NCBI GenBank assembly: GCA_030248215.1
Contig: JASANG010003380.1
Coordinates: 1 to 64,000, forward strand
Direction of reading: 5' to 3'
DNA from: Enoplolaimus lenunculus
Lineage: Eukaryota > Nematoda > Enoplea > Enoplida > Thoracostomopsidae
DNA length: 64,000 bases
Position 1 is the first letter of the stretch; each line of letters opens with the position of its first letter. The position numbers were made by a program, and so were the translations under genes. A model generated the notes under the pieces. The model saw nothing but the letters and a program-made list of their open reading frames with translations. It did not search any database and was not told where the DNA came from. Below, piece after piece: positions 23,961-33,915 of this stretch.

Positions 23961-25426
23961 ACTGTCTGAGATGTCACTATGTCATTGTCTCAACCTTTAG
24001 ACAACGAATATGCTCTAGGCCTAAATATATACTTGTTCTGACATCATTATCGGGAACTGTTATTGTTCATAGTCCCTCAGAAGGGACTCAATTTTTTGCG
24101 TTGAATGATGCGTGTGAATATGTGTGCACAGCGTGTTTTTTAAATCTGTGCGCGTGTGCTAAAAGCCATATGTTTAGTACGTGACGGTGCGTATTCGACG
24201 CAAATTTTTCACTGGGCTACTTTTGAGATATTAATTTAAAAATACAAAATTATTCTACAGATAAATATTAACAGGCTAAACTGAAGTTCCAAAAATTTTG
24301 GCATGTTTTAAAAATCAAGATTTTTATTCATCATTGAATAAATAATAATTCAAATTTTTTGACTAGTGTTGCATACAAAATTTCTTTTCGTCAACTCCAG
24401 CGAATTAAATAGCGATGAAGCAATGTTATTCCCAAATTTTTTTACACAATAGCATTTCGGATATCCGGCGGATATCCGCATATTCGGATACACGTCTCAT
24501 TTCGGATACATATCCGGATATTTTTCACACCCGGATATCCAGATATCCGGTGCCCATCTACCGTAAAATTTTGGCATACACCTTAAATTTTCGAATCAGA
24601 AAATTTTCAATACCGAAAATACCGGAAAATTTACCGGATTTATACCAGGACAGGAATGGCCAAGTTTGTACTTAATCTGAGATTTACGTCTCGTTGCCTA
24701 AAGACAACTAAAGTGAAGGAGTAAAAACAAGGGCCAATGCTTTTGACAGGACCGTAACAATAAGTAATAACATATTCCTAAGAAGTTTAAAGCCTAAAGC
24801 AAATCGAAAAAATTAGTCAAGCTTTAGCTTACGCTTTTAACTCTGTTGCAGTCCAGTGGAAAAATGGTCCACCCTAAACTTTACACGGGACCGCCTAGCT
24901 TAAACCTAAGCCTAAGCTAATGCCTAAAACCTGCCTAAAACCTAAAGCAGTCACTTTTACTGTCTCCGCACAGCTAAAATATGTGGACGTTGGGGGCTAC
25001 TCAGTTTCTACAGCTATATACCATATTCACTGAGAACAAGTAGTGTATAGGAGACTATTTTTTGCTTTCCAATCAGGGGGCTTGCCCATTGGCATAGTTA
25101 CTTATGGAGGGTTCAGATATCTTCCCCCTTTTAGAGTTTTGAACTCAAGTTTTAGGCACGGCTTTCGAGCACAAGAAAACTGTCTCGAAATTGCAATAAA
25201 ATTAGTAGAGCTAAATCTTAGCCAAGTTCATGCGGGCTTCACGTTATAACCGGGGCAGGCGGGACACGGTTTGTCCCATGTTGATTCGACGTCAACGTTA
25301 AAATTTGAGCACTTATATCGGGTCAACAGACAAAACTCGAATGTCATATGACATTAGCTTACAAACCACCGCTCTCAAATAATCAATGTGCACAAGGGAC
25401 GGTACGTCACGTGATACTGTGGGACA
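23961..25426. repeat. Repeat-rich spacer between palindrome and LTR element
   Basis: No gene seen. About 24,455-24,560 is a GGATATCCG-rich element ending in GGATATCCGGTGCCCATCTA, related to 47,725-47,850. About 24,736-24,920 is a diverged copy of the TTAGGC-type element (AAGCCTAAGC units). The remainder is unassigned. Confidence 0.6.
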
Positions 25427-26625
25427 TGTAGGTGGCTGTGCCACACTTAAACCTATTTCAAACTAAAAACTAAAACTAAAAATAAAACCCTATATCAAAA
25501 CCACACCTTAAGGGAGTTCCTGGCTCCACCTAGTCTCTCTTAGAACTTAAGTTAGGCTTAGGCGTTGCTACAGGGCGTAGAAATTGGTAAAACTATGCTA
25601 TGGCGGCTGTGTCCGCAATGTAACTTACCTGGGGCCCTGCGTGGCCAATTCGTACTTGTTGATTAGTATTGCATATAGAGTTGGCTGGATCTGCGACTAA
25701 TGACATAGCTAGGCTATGTCAGCACCAATATGGTGCTTCGTCATATGTGTGTCTCGGTATTGTTGTTGTTGTTGCGGAAGTGTACCGGATGTGTGGCTCT
25801 GGACCTCAACCGCATTGCGGACACCCAATTGTGGGTGTCGGCAAAAATGCAAATGAGGTCGAGATGCCGAAATGGGTAGCCAGGACCGGAATGAGTATTG
25901 ATCTGGAGCTAGTACGAGGTGGTGAGTTGGACTATTTACGGAGGCGTTATTTTTATTGGTATTGTTGTATACTTTTACGGTTGGATTGCTAACGGAGTTT
26001 GGGTAAGTAAGTGGAACCAAATTAGTTTAAGTATAGTCACGGTGGCACAAGGATGTGAAGGGAACTACGGAGTACTGGTTTAATCGGCGTTGCGCAAGGC
26101 GCGGAATTCACCCAGTATCGGATACTGGTGTTATGTGCTAAAAAGGAACTTGGGGTATTATCGGAGAACTTGGGAAAGTAGTCTAATAAATCTAACGGGG
26201 TTAGATTTATTATTCTACAACGGCTGGGCCAAATCTAACGGGGTTAGATTGGTCGGAAATTTGGTGTAACTCTAACGGGGTTAGAGTACACGGTTTAACG
26301 GGGTGTAATTCTAACGGGGTTAGAATTGCACGGATTCTGGAAAACCGCAAAAGTATTGGGTACGGTAAAGCCAGTGGCTGGATTAAATCAGATTCAGACG
26401 TCGGCTTTAAGGATTCCGGCTCGGGTTACCAGTTAAATTGCATAACCTGTAATTTGCTGGCCTTAATATTGGGTATTTTGTGTCATACGGGTTTCGGGTT
26501 GGGGATTTATAATAAACATTTACCGGCCGCGTTTTACTAAATCAGAGCGATACGCATACATCGAGGAAAGAACTATACAGGCGATACAGGATACAGGCTT
26601 AAGGCAAAATCACGAACTTCTCACA
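25427..26625 (+). repeat. 5' LTR
   Basis: Begins TGTAGGTGGCTGTG and ends CTTCTCACA, giving the usual TG...CA ends. It is 1,199 bp, the same length as the 3' LTR. It contains the CTAACGGGGTTAG series at about 26,195-26,330. Confidence 0.93.
26195..26330 (+). promoter_or_regulatory. Array of CTAACGGGGTTAG inverted-repeat motifs in the 5' LTR
   Basis: Four copies of CTAACGGGGTTAG, each a short stem CTAAC/GTTAG around GGG, plus one partial copy. The bases flanking each copy (AAAT, ACT, AATT) also extend the stem, and they differ from copy to copy. The same array is at about 34,680-34,815. It could be a protein-binding or RNA-structure signal; the function is inferred only from repetition and symmetry. 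Confidence 0.55.
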
Positions 26626-26639
26626 TGGTGACCACGACG
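26626..26639 (+). other. Primer binding site, tRNA-Trp type
   Basis: TGGTGACCACGACG directly follows the LTR. It matches the complement of the metazoan tRNA-Trp 3' end (TGGTGACCCCGACG) at 13 of 14 positions. tRNA-Trp priming is known for avian alpha-retroviruses and some other LTR elements. Confidence 0.7.
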
Positions 26640-26717
26640 GTCTCGATGCTGATTTAGTTGGTGGTCGGTGTGAAAGGAAATAGTTGGAAAAAGGAGAAAG
26701 GAATTTCTGGGTGTAAA

Positions 26718-27427
26718 AGGAAAAGGCTGTTATTGGAAACACAGGATCTGAACGATCGTGTTGTGGAAAATAACAGGGAATACAGGCTGAAAAGGAAACT
26801 GGGCTGTGAGTATCTACTGCGCGAAAGGGCAACAGATACTGACATTACTGGATAGTACAGGCAAAAGGCTGTTATTGGAAACACAGGATCTGAACGATCG
26901 TGTTGTGGAAAATAACAGGGAGTACAGGCTGAAAAGGAAACTGGGCTGTGAGTATCTACTGCGCGAAAGGGCAACAGATACTGACATTACTGGATAGTAC
27001 AGGCAAAAGGCTGTTATTGGAAACACAGGATCTGAACGATCGTGTTGTGGAAAATAACAGGGAGTACAGGCTGAAAAGGAAACTGGGCTGTGAGTATCTA
27101 CTGCGCGAAAGGGCAACAGATACTGACATTACTGGATAGTACAGGCAAAAGGCTGTTATTGGAAACACAGGATCTGAACGATCGTGTTGTGGAAAATAAC
27201 AGGGAGTACAGGCTGAAAAGGAAACTGGGCTGTGAGTATCTACTGCGCGAAAGGGCAACAGATACTGACATTACTGGATAGTACAGGCAAAAGGCTGTTA
27301 TTGGAAACACAGGATCTGAACGATCGTGTTGTGGAAAATAACAGGGAGTACAGGCTGAAAAGGAAACTGGGCTGTGAGTATCTACTGCGCGAAAGGGCAA
27401 CAGATACTGACATTACTGGATAATACA
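26718..27427 (+). repeat. 142-bp tandem array (five copies) in the element's leader
   Basis: Five head-to-tail copies with a period of exactly 142 bp, nearly identical, each starting AAAAGGCTGTTATTGG and ending in GATAGTACAGGC. A sixth, partial copy lies at 27,513-27,593. A separate pair of about 65-bp repeats starting GGCTGTGAATTAG is at 27,426 and 27,586. The 63-codon frames inside are period artefacts. Confidence 0.95.
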
Positions 27428-28405
27428 GGCTGTGAATTAGTTCGACAGTTACACTTGAGGCTGTGCCGCAAGTACGTGGAACTGATTCAGGAGTTAGCGG
27501 ATTGAAATCAGGCTGAAAAGGAAATCGGGCTGTGAGTATCTACTGCGCGAAAGGGCAACAGATACTGACATTACTGGATAGTACAGGCTGTGAATTAGTT
27601 CGACAGTTATACTTGGGGCTGTGCCGCAAGTACGTGGAACTAGTTCAGGAACAGGCGAATTGGAAGTGAAAATTCTCGGGGTGAAGAGACGAAAATTGGA
27701 AAAAACGGTCGGAAACTGGTGAAATTGGCATACTTAGGAACTATTGTGTTCGTAAGTACCGGGCTAAAATTTGAAACGGAACGGTTACAGGCATCGGCAG
27801 TATTGGTCAAAAACATCTGAAAAATTGTCAAAAATTCAGTTGTTTTTGGACCTGGTGAAGTGAAAAGGTGCGAGAAAGGCAAAAAGGATACGGCATTGAA
27901 CTCAGGGCATATCAAGGACGGAAGTAAACCCTTAACACTTGCGCTATAAGGGTTTACGGAAATTTCGGTTGGCGTCGGCACGAGATCTAGGTACTTGTAA
28001 CAAGTAGCTAGCTAATAAGGAGCAATCTCGGGTGAAAACCGGAGCTGAAAGTTGGCCTGACGCGAGATAGCGGCTGGCAAACGTGAATAAAAGTTGGAAA
28101 GGAGTTCAAGGAACGATTCAGGAATATTTTGCTTGGGGCTACGCCACAAGTTTTCAAATCGGGTGCCGTATTCAGCGAGTGAATAAGGCTGTGAAACGAA
28201 ATCTCGGGAGTAGCTAAGTGAAAAGGTCGAAAAATCGTCGAAGGTGCTTGGGGCTGAAACATTTAGGAACTGTATAGTTCGTAAATACCCAGAGCACGTT
28301 CTTGGAAGAAATTTTGAAACGGGCGAGAAGTTTCGGGCCAAAAAGTACGAAAAATTGGCCGGTCAGAAAAGTGGTGTTTTATATATATAAAACACAATAA
28401 CACTG

Positions 28406-29101
28406 GTGTGGGAAATAGTTTACAGAGATTGGCTGAAAGTGCGATTTCGGAAAAGGAGAATGCCGTTGTACAGGACCCCAACTACGGCGGTAGAACAGGA
28501 AGCGGTAGCAAGGGCTACGGCGCGTGAAAGCAGGGTGACAACACGAAGTATGTCACGCGAGCTTCAGGCAGAACCGGGTAAAGAAATCGAGGAGATTTCG
28601 TTACCGAGTACAATGTGTCGTCAGGAATCACTCGAATCAGTATTCCAGACGAATGGGAATGGCATATCCGGGCAATCGACTATGATTGCGCGAGGAGCAC
28701 AGGTGACGGAGACAAGGGCGCCGGATCTAACGATGTTAGACGGGCAGTATACCGGAATGAGAGCGAAGAGGATGCAGGCATACGGCAAGGGAGAGACAGA
28801 GGAGGGAGGAAGGAAGGGGGGGGAAGGAATCGGAAAAGCGAAAAGAAAGAGAAAAGAGAGGAACGGGGAGCGGGAAAAAGAAAAAAAAAAGAAAGAAAAA
28901 AAAAAAAAGAAAAAGAAAAAGGAGAAAAAAAAAAAAGAAAAAAAGACGAAAAAAAATAAAATAAATAACAAAAAAGGCTTCACAGGTGGAAGGAATAGAG
29001 TTCGGGCAATTAGTGGCGAATTCAGGAAAGGTTTGGAGAATCGAGGGACCTGGTCGAATAGAATGGCAGCGTTCAGAGGATCAGGCAAAAAGGGGATGTG
29101 A
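28406..29101 (+). CDS. Basic, low-complexity gag-like frame of the LTR element
   Basis: A 231-codon frame with no recognised domain. The first 125 residues are mixed and rich in Arg, Glu and Thr. Residues from about 140 to 190 are almost entirely Lys, Glu and Arg, encoded by a purine-only stretch. It sits upstream of the zinc-knuckle frame where gag would be expected, so a gag amino-terminal or matrix-like role is an inference from position. The Lys-rich part may be a purine-repeat expansion and not an old domain. Confidence 0.4.
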   Translation: MWEIVYRDWLKVRFRKRRMPLYRTPTTAVEQEAVARATARESRVTTRSMSRELQAEPGKEIEEISLPSTMCRQESLESVFQTNGNGISGQSTMIARGAQVTETRAPDLTMLDGQYTGMRAKRMQAYGKGETEEGGRKGGEGIGKAKRKRKERNGEREKEKKKKEKKKKKKKKEKKKKEKKTKKNKINNKKGFTGGRNRVRAISGEFRKGLENRGTWSNRMAAFRGSGKKGM

Positions 29102-29179
29102 GCGAATACGCTGACGAGTGTAGTCTTACTGGGTAAGATATTTGGAGAAACAGTTTGCGAATAGGAGGAAAGCAGGGAC

Positions 29180-29794
29180 TTGTTGTGTCAGACATTTGTG
29201 AACAACTCGTTCCCGGAAATGAAACAACGGCTGCAACTGGGTATAGTAGAGTCGTGTGTGGAGTTGCGGCGCCGTGCCTTGAAGTTGCAGAGGCAACTTG
29301 AAGCTGACGGCACGTTGAACGTGAAGGAAAAAGGGAGTAAAATGGAGTTGAAGCAGGAGCAGCAAACGGGTGCGTCGAATGCACAACAGGCAAGGCAAAA
29401 TACTGGCGCCGGGAATACGCGGCGACAGCAGGCAGGACGTGCTCGTGTGAATAATCAGGAGCAAACGGAGGCACAGGGTTCAGGACAAGGTCAGCAGGTT
29501 GTATCTGACCAGGTGCCACGGGATTCAGAGCGAGTCAGAAAATTAAGGGAAGTCGGGTCGTGCTTCTTTTGTGAAGGACAGGGACATATCGCACGCGAAT
29601 GTCCAGTAAAGGCGAGTAGACAGGGTGCGAGCGGAGCCGCGGTGCAGCAGAATAATGCTGGCAACGCTGGAAACAGGCAAGGACAGGCACAAGGAGGGCA
29701 AGGAGGGAGATTCCCGCCTTGCGTTCATTTAACAGGACGAATCACCCGTCGAATGAGTGTTTTCGGGCAAATCGCCTACCGATACCGGGGTTGA
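29180..29794 (+). CDS. Gag-like frame with one CCHC zinc knuckle
   Basis: A 204-codon frame. Residues about 130-143 read CFFCEGQGHIAREC, a C-X2-C-X4-H-X4-C retroviral-type zinc knuckle that binds nucleic acid in nucleocapsid proteins. It is flanked by Gln-, Gly- and Arg-rich sequence on both sides, as in many nucleocapsids. It identifies the element as gag-bearing. Confidence 0.65.
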   Translation: MLCQTFVNNSFPEMKQRLQLGIVESCVELRRRALKLQRQLEADGTLNVKEKGSKMELKQEQQTGASNAQQARQNTGAGNTRRQQAGRARVNNQEQTEAQGSGQGQQVVSDQVPRDSERVRKLREVGSCFFCEGQGHIARECPVKASRQGASGAAVQQNNAGNAGNRQGQAQGGQGGRFPPCVHLTGRITRRMSVFGQIAYRYRG

Positions 29795-29994
29795 ACGCAC
29801 CGTTACCCCCATGACGTCGGCGAGCAGTAACCAGGTACAAGGCCCAGTGATATTACAGAGGCAAAAGGAAGTCCTGGGGCCGTGTATATCGTCACCTACG
29901 GCCGCAGCGCAGGATAGTGGGGCACCTAGTATACGGATACGGAAAATTCATGACGATCCGTTGCCTTCGGTTATGAAGGTGGCGAAGCAACCAG

Positions 29995-30169
29995 CTATAA
30001 CATATAGAGAGAGAGAGAGAGAGGAGGCGCGGAGAGAGGAACACCACACACCGCGGAGGGCGTGGGAAGAGAAAAGAGAGAGAGGGAGGTCCAACAGAAA
30101 AAACACAGCCAGGGGGGAGAGACAAAGAACATGGGGGGTCCGAGGCGGGGGGCGGCAGAGACCTCACAT

Positions 30170-30204
<35 letters not shown>

Positions 30205-30850
30205 AGAAGGAAGAAGAAGTAATAGAGAAGGCTTATGGGAGGGGAAACGAGAGGAAGGGGGGAAGGAGAGAGAGGGGAGAGGGGAAGCACAAGAGGGCAG
30301 CGAGACCGGCTAGGCAGGGGGGGGAGAGGCAATGGGGAACAGAAGAGAAAAGAAAAGAAAAAGGAGGAGGAGAAAGAAGAAAGAAGTAGGTAGCTGACAG
30401 CGACGGGGCAAAGAACAGGATACGGAAGACAAGGAGGAAAAACGGGGGGGGAGCCAGAGAGGGAGACGAAAGGAGAGGGGACGGACACACACGGGCGACC
30501 ACTACGCCCTCCCCCGCGGCCCGCCCCCCCCACCCCCCCCACCCGCAGCAACGCAACCGCCCACCTAGCGCAACGGAAGGAAAGAGACTAATAGGGAGAG
30601 GAGCAGCCAAAGAGCGGAGAGGGGCGTTGGTAGAAGAAGAAGGCCGGAATTGGTAGATAAAGAAGTAAAGAAGAAAGGAGAAGAGGGAAAAGAGGAAGAG
30701 AAAAGAGAATAGATAGAAGGATTAAAAGGATAGAGGCACCGGGAGGTAGAAGATGCGAGAAAGGAGAGTACGGAAGCGGGGAAACAGAGGGGAATAAAGA
30801 AGAAAAAAAAGGAAACAAAGGAAAAAGAAAAGCGGATATAGAGGCAATGT
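29995..30850 (+). repeat. Purine-rich (GA/A) low-complexity region within the LTR element
   Basis: About 850 bp made mainly of G and A on the plus strand, including a run of about 29 A near 30,172-30,201 and GAGAGA tracts. Long open frames on either strand here arise from the base composition. Confidence 0.85.
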
Positions 30851-31182
30851 CCATTGCTAATAAGTTACGGACATATCAGGAGTTCGCTGTGGAAGCGTGG
30901 AGAGATTTGATGGGTTACGCGGATCGCGTAACGCAGAACCGGAAAAGGATCGTAGAATTGGAAACAGCGGTTTTAGCGGCTGGAGACCAGCGGCAGAGGG
31001 CTCACGAGCATGTGTCCGGTGCGACCGAGCTGGTGAGGCGGACAGAGGAAAAGGTTAAGGAGAAGGAAACGGGGCGCCAGGGGAAGAGGGAAAAGAAGAA
31101 AAAGGCATTAGAAGGGGTAACGCCCCCCCCAAAAGAGGCAGCTGGAGAACCAGGTGCAGGAGTTGACCGAGGAGAACGATAA
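30847..31182 (+). CDS. Short coiled-coil-like frame of the LTR element
   Basis: A 111-codon frame rich in Glu, Lys, Arg and Leu (for example RIVELETAVLAAG), with a heptad-like pattern, ending in a Pro- and Gly-rich tail. No family recognised. It overlaps the start of the next frame. Its role is unknown. Confidence 0.35.
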   Translation: MSIANKLRTYQEFAVEAWRDLMGYADRVTQNRKRIVELETAVLAAGDQRQRAHEHVSGATELVRRTEEKVKEKETGRQGKREKKKKALEGVTPPPKEAAGEPGAGVDRGER

Positions 31183-33478
31183 GCTGAGAAAAGGAGCTGT
31201 GCTCGAGAAAGGGGAAGAGTCATCGGAGCCGTCCGTCGATAGGGCGTCTGCGAGTCAACAAGGAGCGTTTAAGAGACCGAGATCTCTAACGCCGGGACGT
31301 GCACGGAAAACGGTGCGCATGGATATTGAGGAGGTGGAATTGTCCGGCGGCACAGAGGATGAAGTAGCGTCGGTGCAGGTAATAGGCGAAAAGGATGTGC
31401 CGAGGACGACGGTTGCACAAAGGAGACCGGAGGCGCGAGGTCAAGCGACCTGGCAGGTTGTGCAGCGGTCAAAACGACCGGCGACAAAACGACCCGAACG
31501 ACCGGCGACAAGACGACCCGGGAAAGGCATAATTGCTTTTCCGGATATGGTCATTTTGCCAAGGGGCCACATGTTGGTAAACTATAAATTTGGTTATCAA
31601 CAGGTGTTGCATGCAAATTATTTTGAAGGCAACGATTCACCGGAACAGCCGGGTGTAGGCTTACCGAAGGATGTATTGAGGCATTTAGCGGTCCACTGGG
31701 CGACGGCAGCAATCAAGGCGTTCGAATTTTATTTGAAAAAGGAGGCCTTGATATCGGAATGGATGGAGTGCCTGAATTATGCGGAGCGCGGCTTAGCGGC
31801 GTGTATATTCCGCACGGTGGACATAGAGCCACAGGTGTATCAGGCGGTGATGAGATGGTTCGCGAGGATTGTGAGGGAAACGGCGGCACGTGCAGTGGTC
31901 ACGCGCGGTCTGCAGTGGGGACGAGCACCAGCGGATTTCTTTGTACCGCTGTCGTCCCACGTGATTATGCAATTGTTTGACAAGGCGAAGGACCCTCAGG
32001 TGAAAAGGACAAGGCCCATGGTGATGGCCCGGGCATATGCGAACCAAAAATACTGGACACTCCGGAATAAGTTTGAACGGGAGAATCTAAAGGCAATGGA
32101 GCCGGAGGATTCTCCGGTAAGGGCAGAAATGCGATTGCAGTTGCTGCCGTTACAGAAGGAGGTGCAGAAGGAAACGGAGAAGGTGCTGGCAGCGAGTACG
32201 CTGCGAGCTATAGCGAATTTGTCGCTATGGTTTCCGGAGGCATATCCATACCCGGAAAACAAAAGGGAAGCAGAGTTGCCAGAGTTGACGCCGGATAAGG
32301 AATCGAGAAGGCAACTGATGGATATGGTACAGGATTATGACCGGAAGGAGACGGAGGAATTGTCGAGGATTGCTGAAGTAAACAGGAGAGCCCTGGACTT
32401 GTGCCGAGGTCACCTATTTGATGACCAGGCGAATGCGGCTCGGAGACCGGAGCCGATGGATACGCAGGTAGCAGGGCAAGAAGGGGTACAACCGGGTCCG
32501 AGCAAAGCTCGTACGCGATCTGAAGCGCAGGCGGAAGCGTCCGGCGTGCAGGCGGAGGAGAAAAGGAAAATGGAGTTCGAACCGGTGAGTGAGGGGGAGT
32601 TCGACGTGCTAGAAGAAGCAGGGCTAACTCCGTCTCCTGAGAAGCAACAAAGGAAACCGGCGGTGACGTTACAGGCAGAGAAAGAGGAATCGCGGGTGGA
32701 GGGGTATGTGACGCCTCCACCGGCAGAGAAAGAGGGGTCAGAAGGGAAACTGACGCCAAGAAGGTCACCACGGATACAGAAACAAGAGGAGACGAAGGAA
32801 CAGGAGAAGTCGAAGGAATTGTTGTGGGAAGAGTTGATTAAGCTGCAACCTAAAAAGGTACGGTCGCAATCGGAGGCAGAGGAAAAACCGAGCACGAGTC
32901 TCGGTCAGCCACCGGCACCGGGATATATCGCGGTGCGAGGGCCGGATGGAAAGTTGAAATGGAGGTTTGATAAGGACGCGAGGAAAAGGGCAATGGCCCA
33001 GAGGGCGCGCGTTAGTCCGAAGAGACCAACGGGCGGATATGTACGACCGGCTGCAGGGTCGGTGGTAAGTAGAATCGGACCGAGGCAGGCGAATCCGGTG
33101 TACAGTGCATCGGCTGTGCGATCACAGACAGCGCCTGGGTACCGAGGATCCGGAGCAGTAACGCAGAGGGTGGTTATTAGTCCACCAGCTGGGTCGGCAG
33201 GGGTACGGCCATCAGTCCGGCAAGTGTCGGGCGAGCGGTACCCTGTACGAGTTGGCGGTCACGTGGGACAACCGCAAGTGGCACCCGGACGTGGCTATTA
33301 CAATCAACAAGTGGAGAACGTACGGCAGGCGATGCGAGAAAGTCGTCAAGTGGAACGACAGCACCAGCAGCAACGGGCGTCGCGATCGGTGGCGCGCGAT
33401 AATCAGTGGGTGACGCAGGAGGAATTGGACGCCTATTATGCGGACGTCCCTCGCGAACTGCGTCGAAGTCATTTTTAA
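31154..33478 (+). CDS. 774-codon frame of unknown function in the LTR element
   Basis: The longest open frame in the window. Residues 1-125 are charged and disordered-looking. Residues about 125-310 look globular, with hydrophobic and aromatic residues (for example IIAFPDMVILPRGH and WATAAIKAFEFYLKKEA). The last 350 residues are Pro-, Glu-, Gln- and Arg-rich. I recognise no reverse transcriptase, integrase, protease or envelope motif, no membrane segment and no zinc knuckle. It ends about 440 bp before the 3' LTR. It could be a second structural protein, a captured host sequence, or a divergent capsid domain. Confidence is high that the frame is open, low for any function. Confidence 0.6.
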   Translation: MQELTEENDKLRKGAVLEKGEESSEPSVDRASASQQGAFKRPRSLTPGRARKTVRMDIEEVELSGGTEDEVASVQVIGEKDVPRTTVAQRRPEARGQATWQVVQRSKRPATKRPERPATRRPGKGIIAFPDMVILPRGHMLVNYKFGYQQVLHANYFEGNDSPEQPGVGLPKDVLRHLAVHWATAAIKAFEFYLKKEALISEWMECLNYAERGLAACIFRTVDIEPQVYQAVMRWFARIVRETAARAVVTRGLQWGRAPADFFVPLSSHVIMQLFDKAKDPQVKRTRPMVMARAYANQKYWTLRNKFERENLKAMEPEDSPVRAEMRLQLLPLQKEVQKETEKVLAASTLRAIANLSLWFPEAYPYPENKREAELPELTPDKESRRQLMDMVQDYDRKETEELSRIAEVNRRALDLCRGHLFDDQANAARRPEPMDTQVAGQEGVQPGPSKARTRSEAQAEASGVQAEEKRKMEFEPVSEGEFDVLEEAGLTPSPEKQQRKPAVTLQAEKEESRVEGYVTPPPAEKEGSEGKLTPRRSPRIQKQEETKEQEKSKELLWEELIKLQPKKVRSQSEAEEKPSTSLGQPPAPGYIAVRGPDGKLKWRFDKDARKRAMAQRARVSPKRPTGGYVRPAAGSVVSRIGPRQANPVYSASAVRSQTAPGYRGSGAVTQRVVISPPAGSAGVRPSVRQVSGERYPVRVGGHVGQPQVAPGRGYYNQQVENVRQAMRESRQVERQHQQQRASRSVARDNQWVTQEELDAYYADVPRELRRSHF

Positions 33479-33915
33479 AGGACTGGTAACGAACTGTTGA
33501 AAGTTAAGCGGGGTGCTGGGGGTTGTACTGGTACGCCGGGTCGTTGGGATGGAATCTTGTGGAGTGACTCTATTTGGGGTTGTTATTGGGTGTTAATGTG
33601 GTAGTGGTCGTCGGGGGTAATGTTAAACGGGTGCCGGGGGCGCTGGTACGCGATGTAATTTGTCGGACTGTGGGACGCATTGGCAATTTGTCGTGGGTCG
33701 CTAGTGGTTTGTTATTGTTATTCGGCGGAAAAAGACAAAAACTTTAAAAATAAATAAAAACAAATAAAAGAAAGAAAATGAAATAAAAATTGTTGTTTGT
33801 TATTGTTATTAATTGTTGTGTGGATTTACGCTTTTTAGCGACGGCAAAAAAGGCAGTAAATAGGGCCATAAAATTTTGTTCGATGCCAGGGTCGGCATCT
33901 GTGCCGAAGGGGGGA

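Noticed and set aside
26599-27423. Repeated 63- and 100-codon frames
   Set aside because: Artefacts of the 142-bp tandem array read in both directions.
28621-30610. Long minus-strand frames rich in Phe, Ser, Pro and Leu opposite the LTR element
   Set aside because: Shadows of purine-rich plus-strand sequence.
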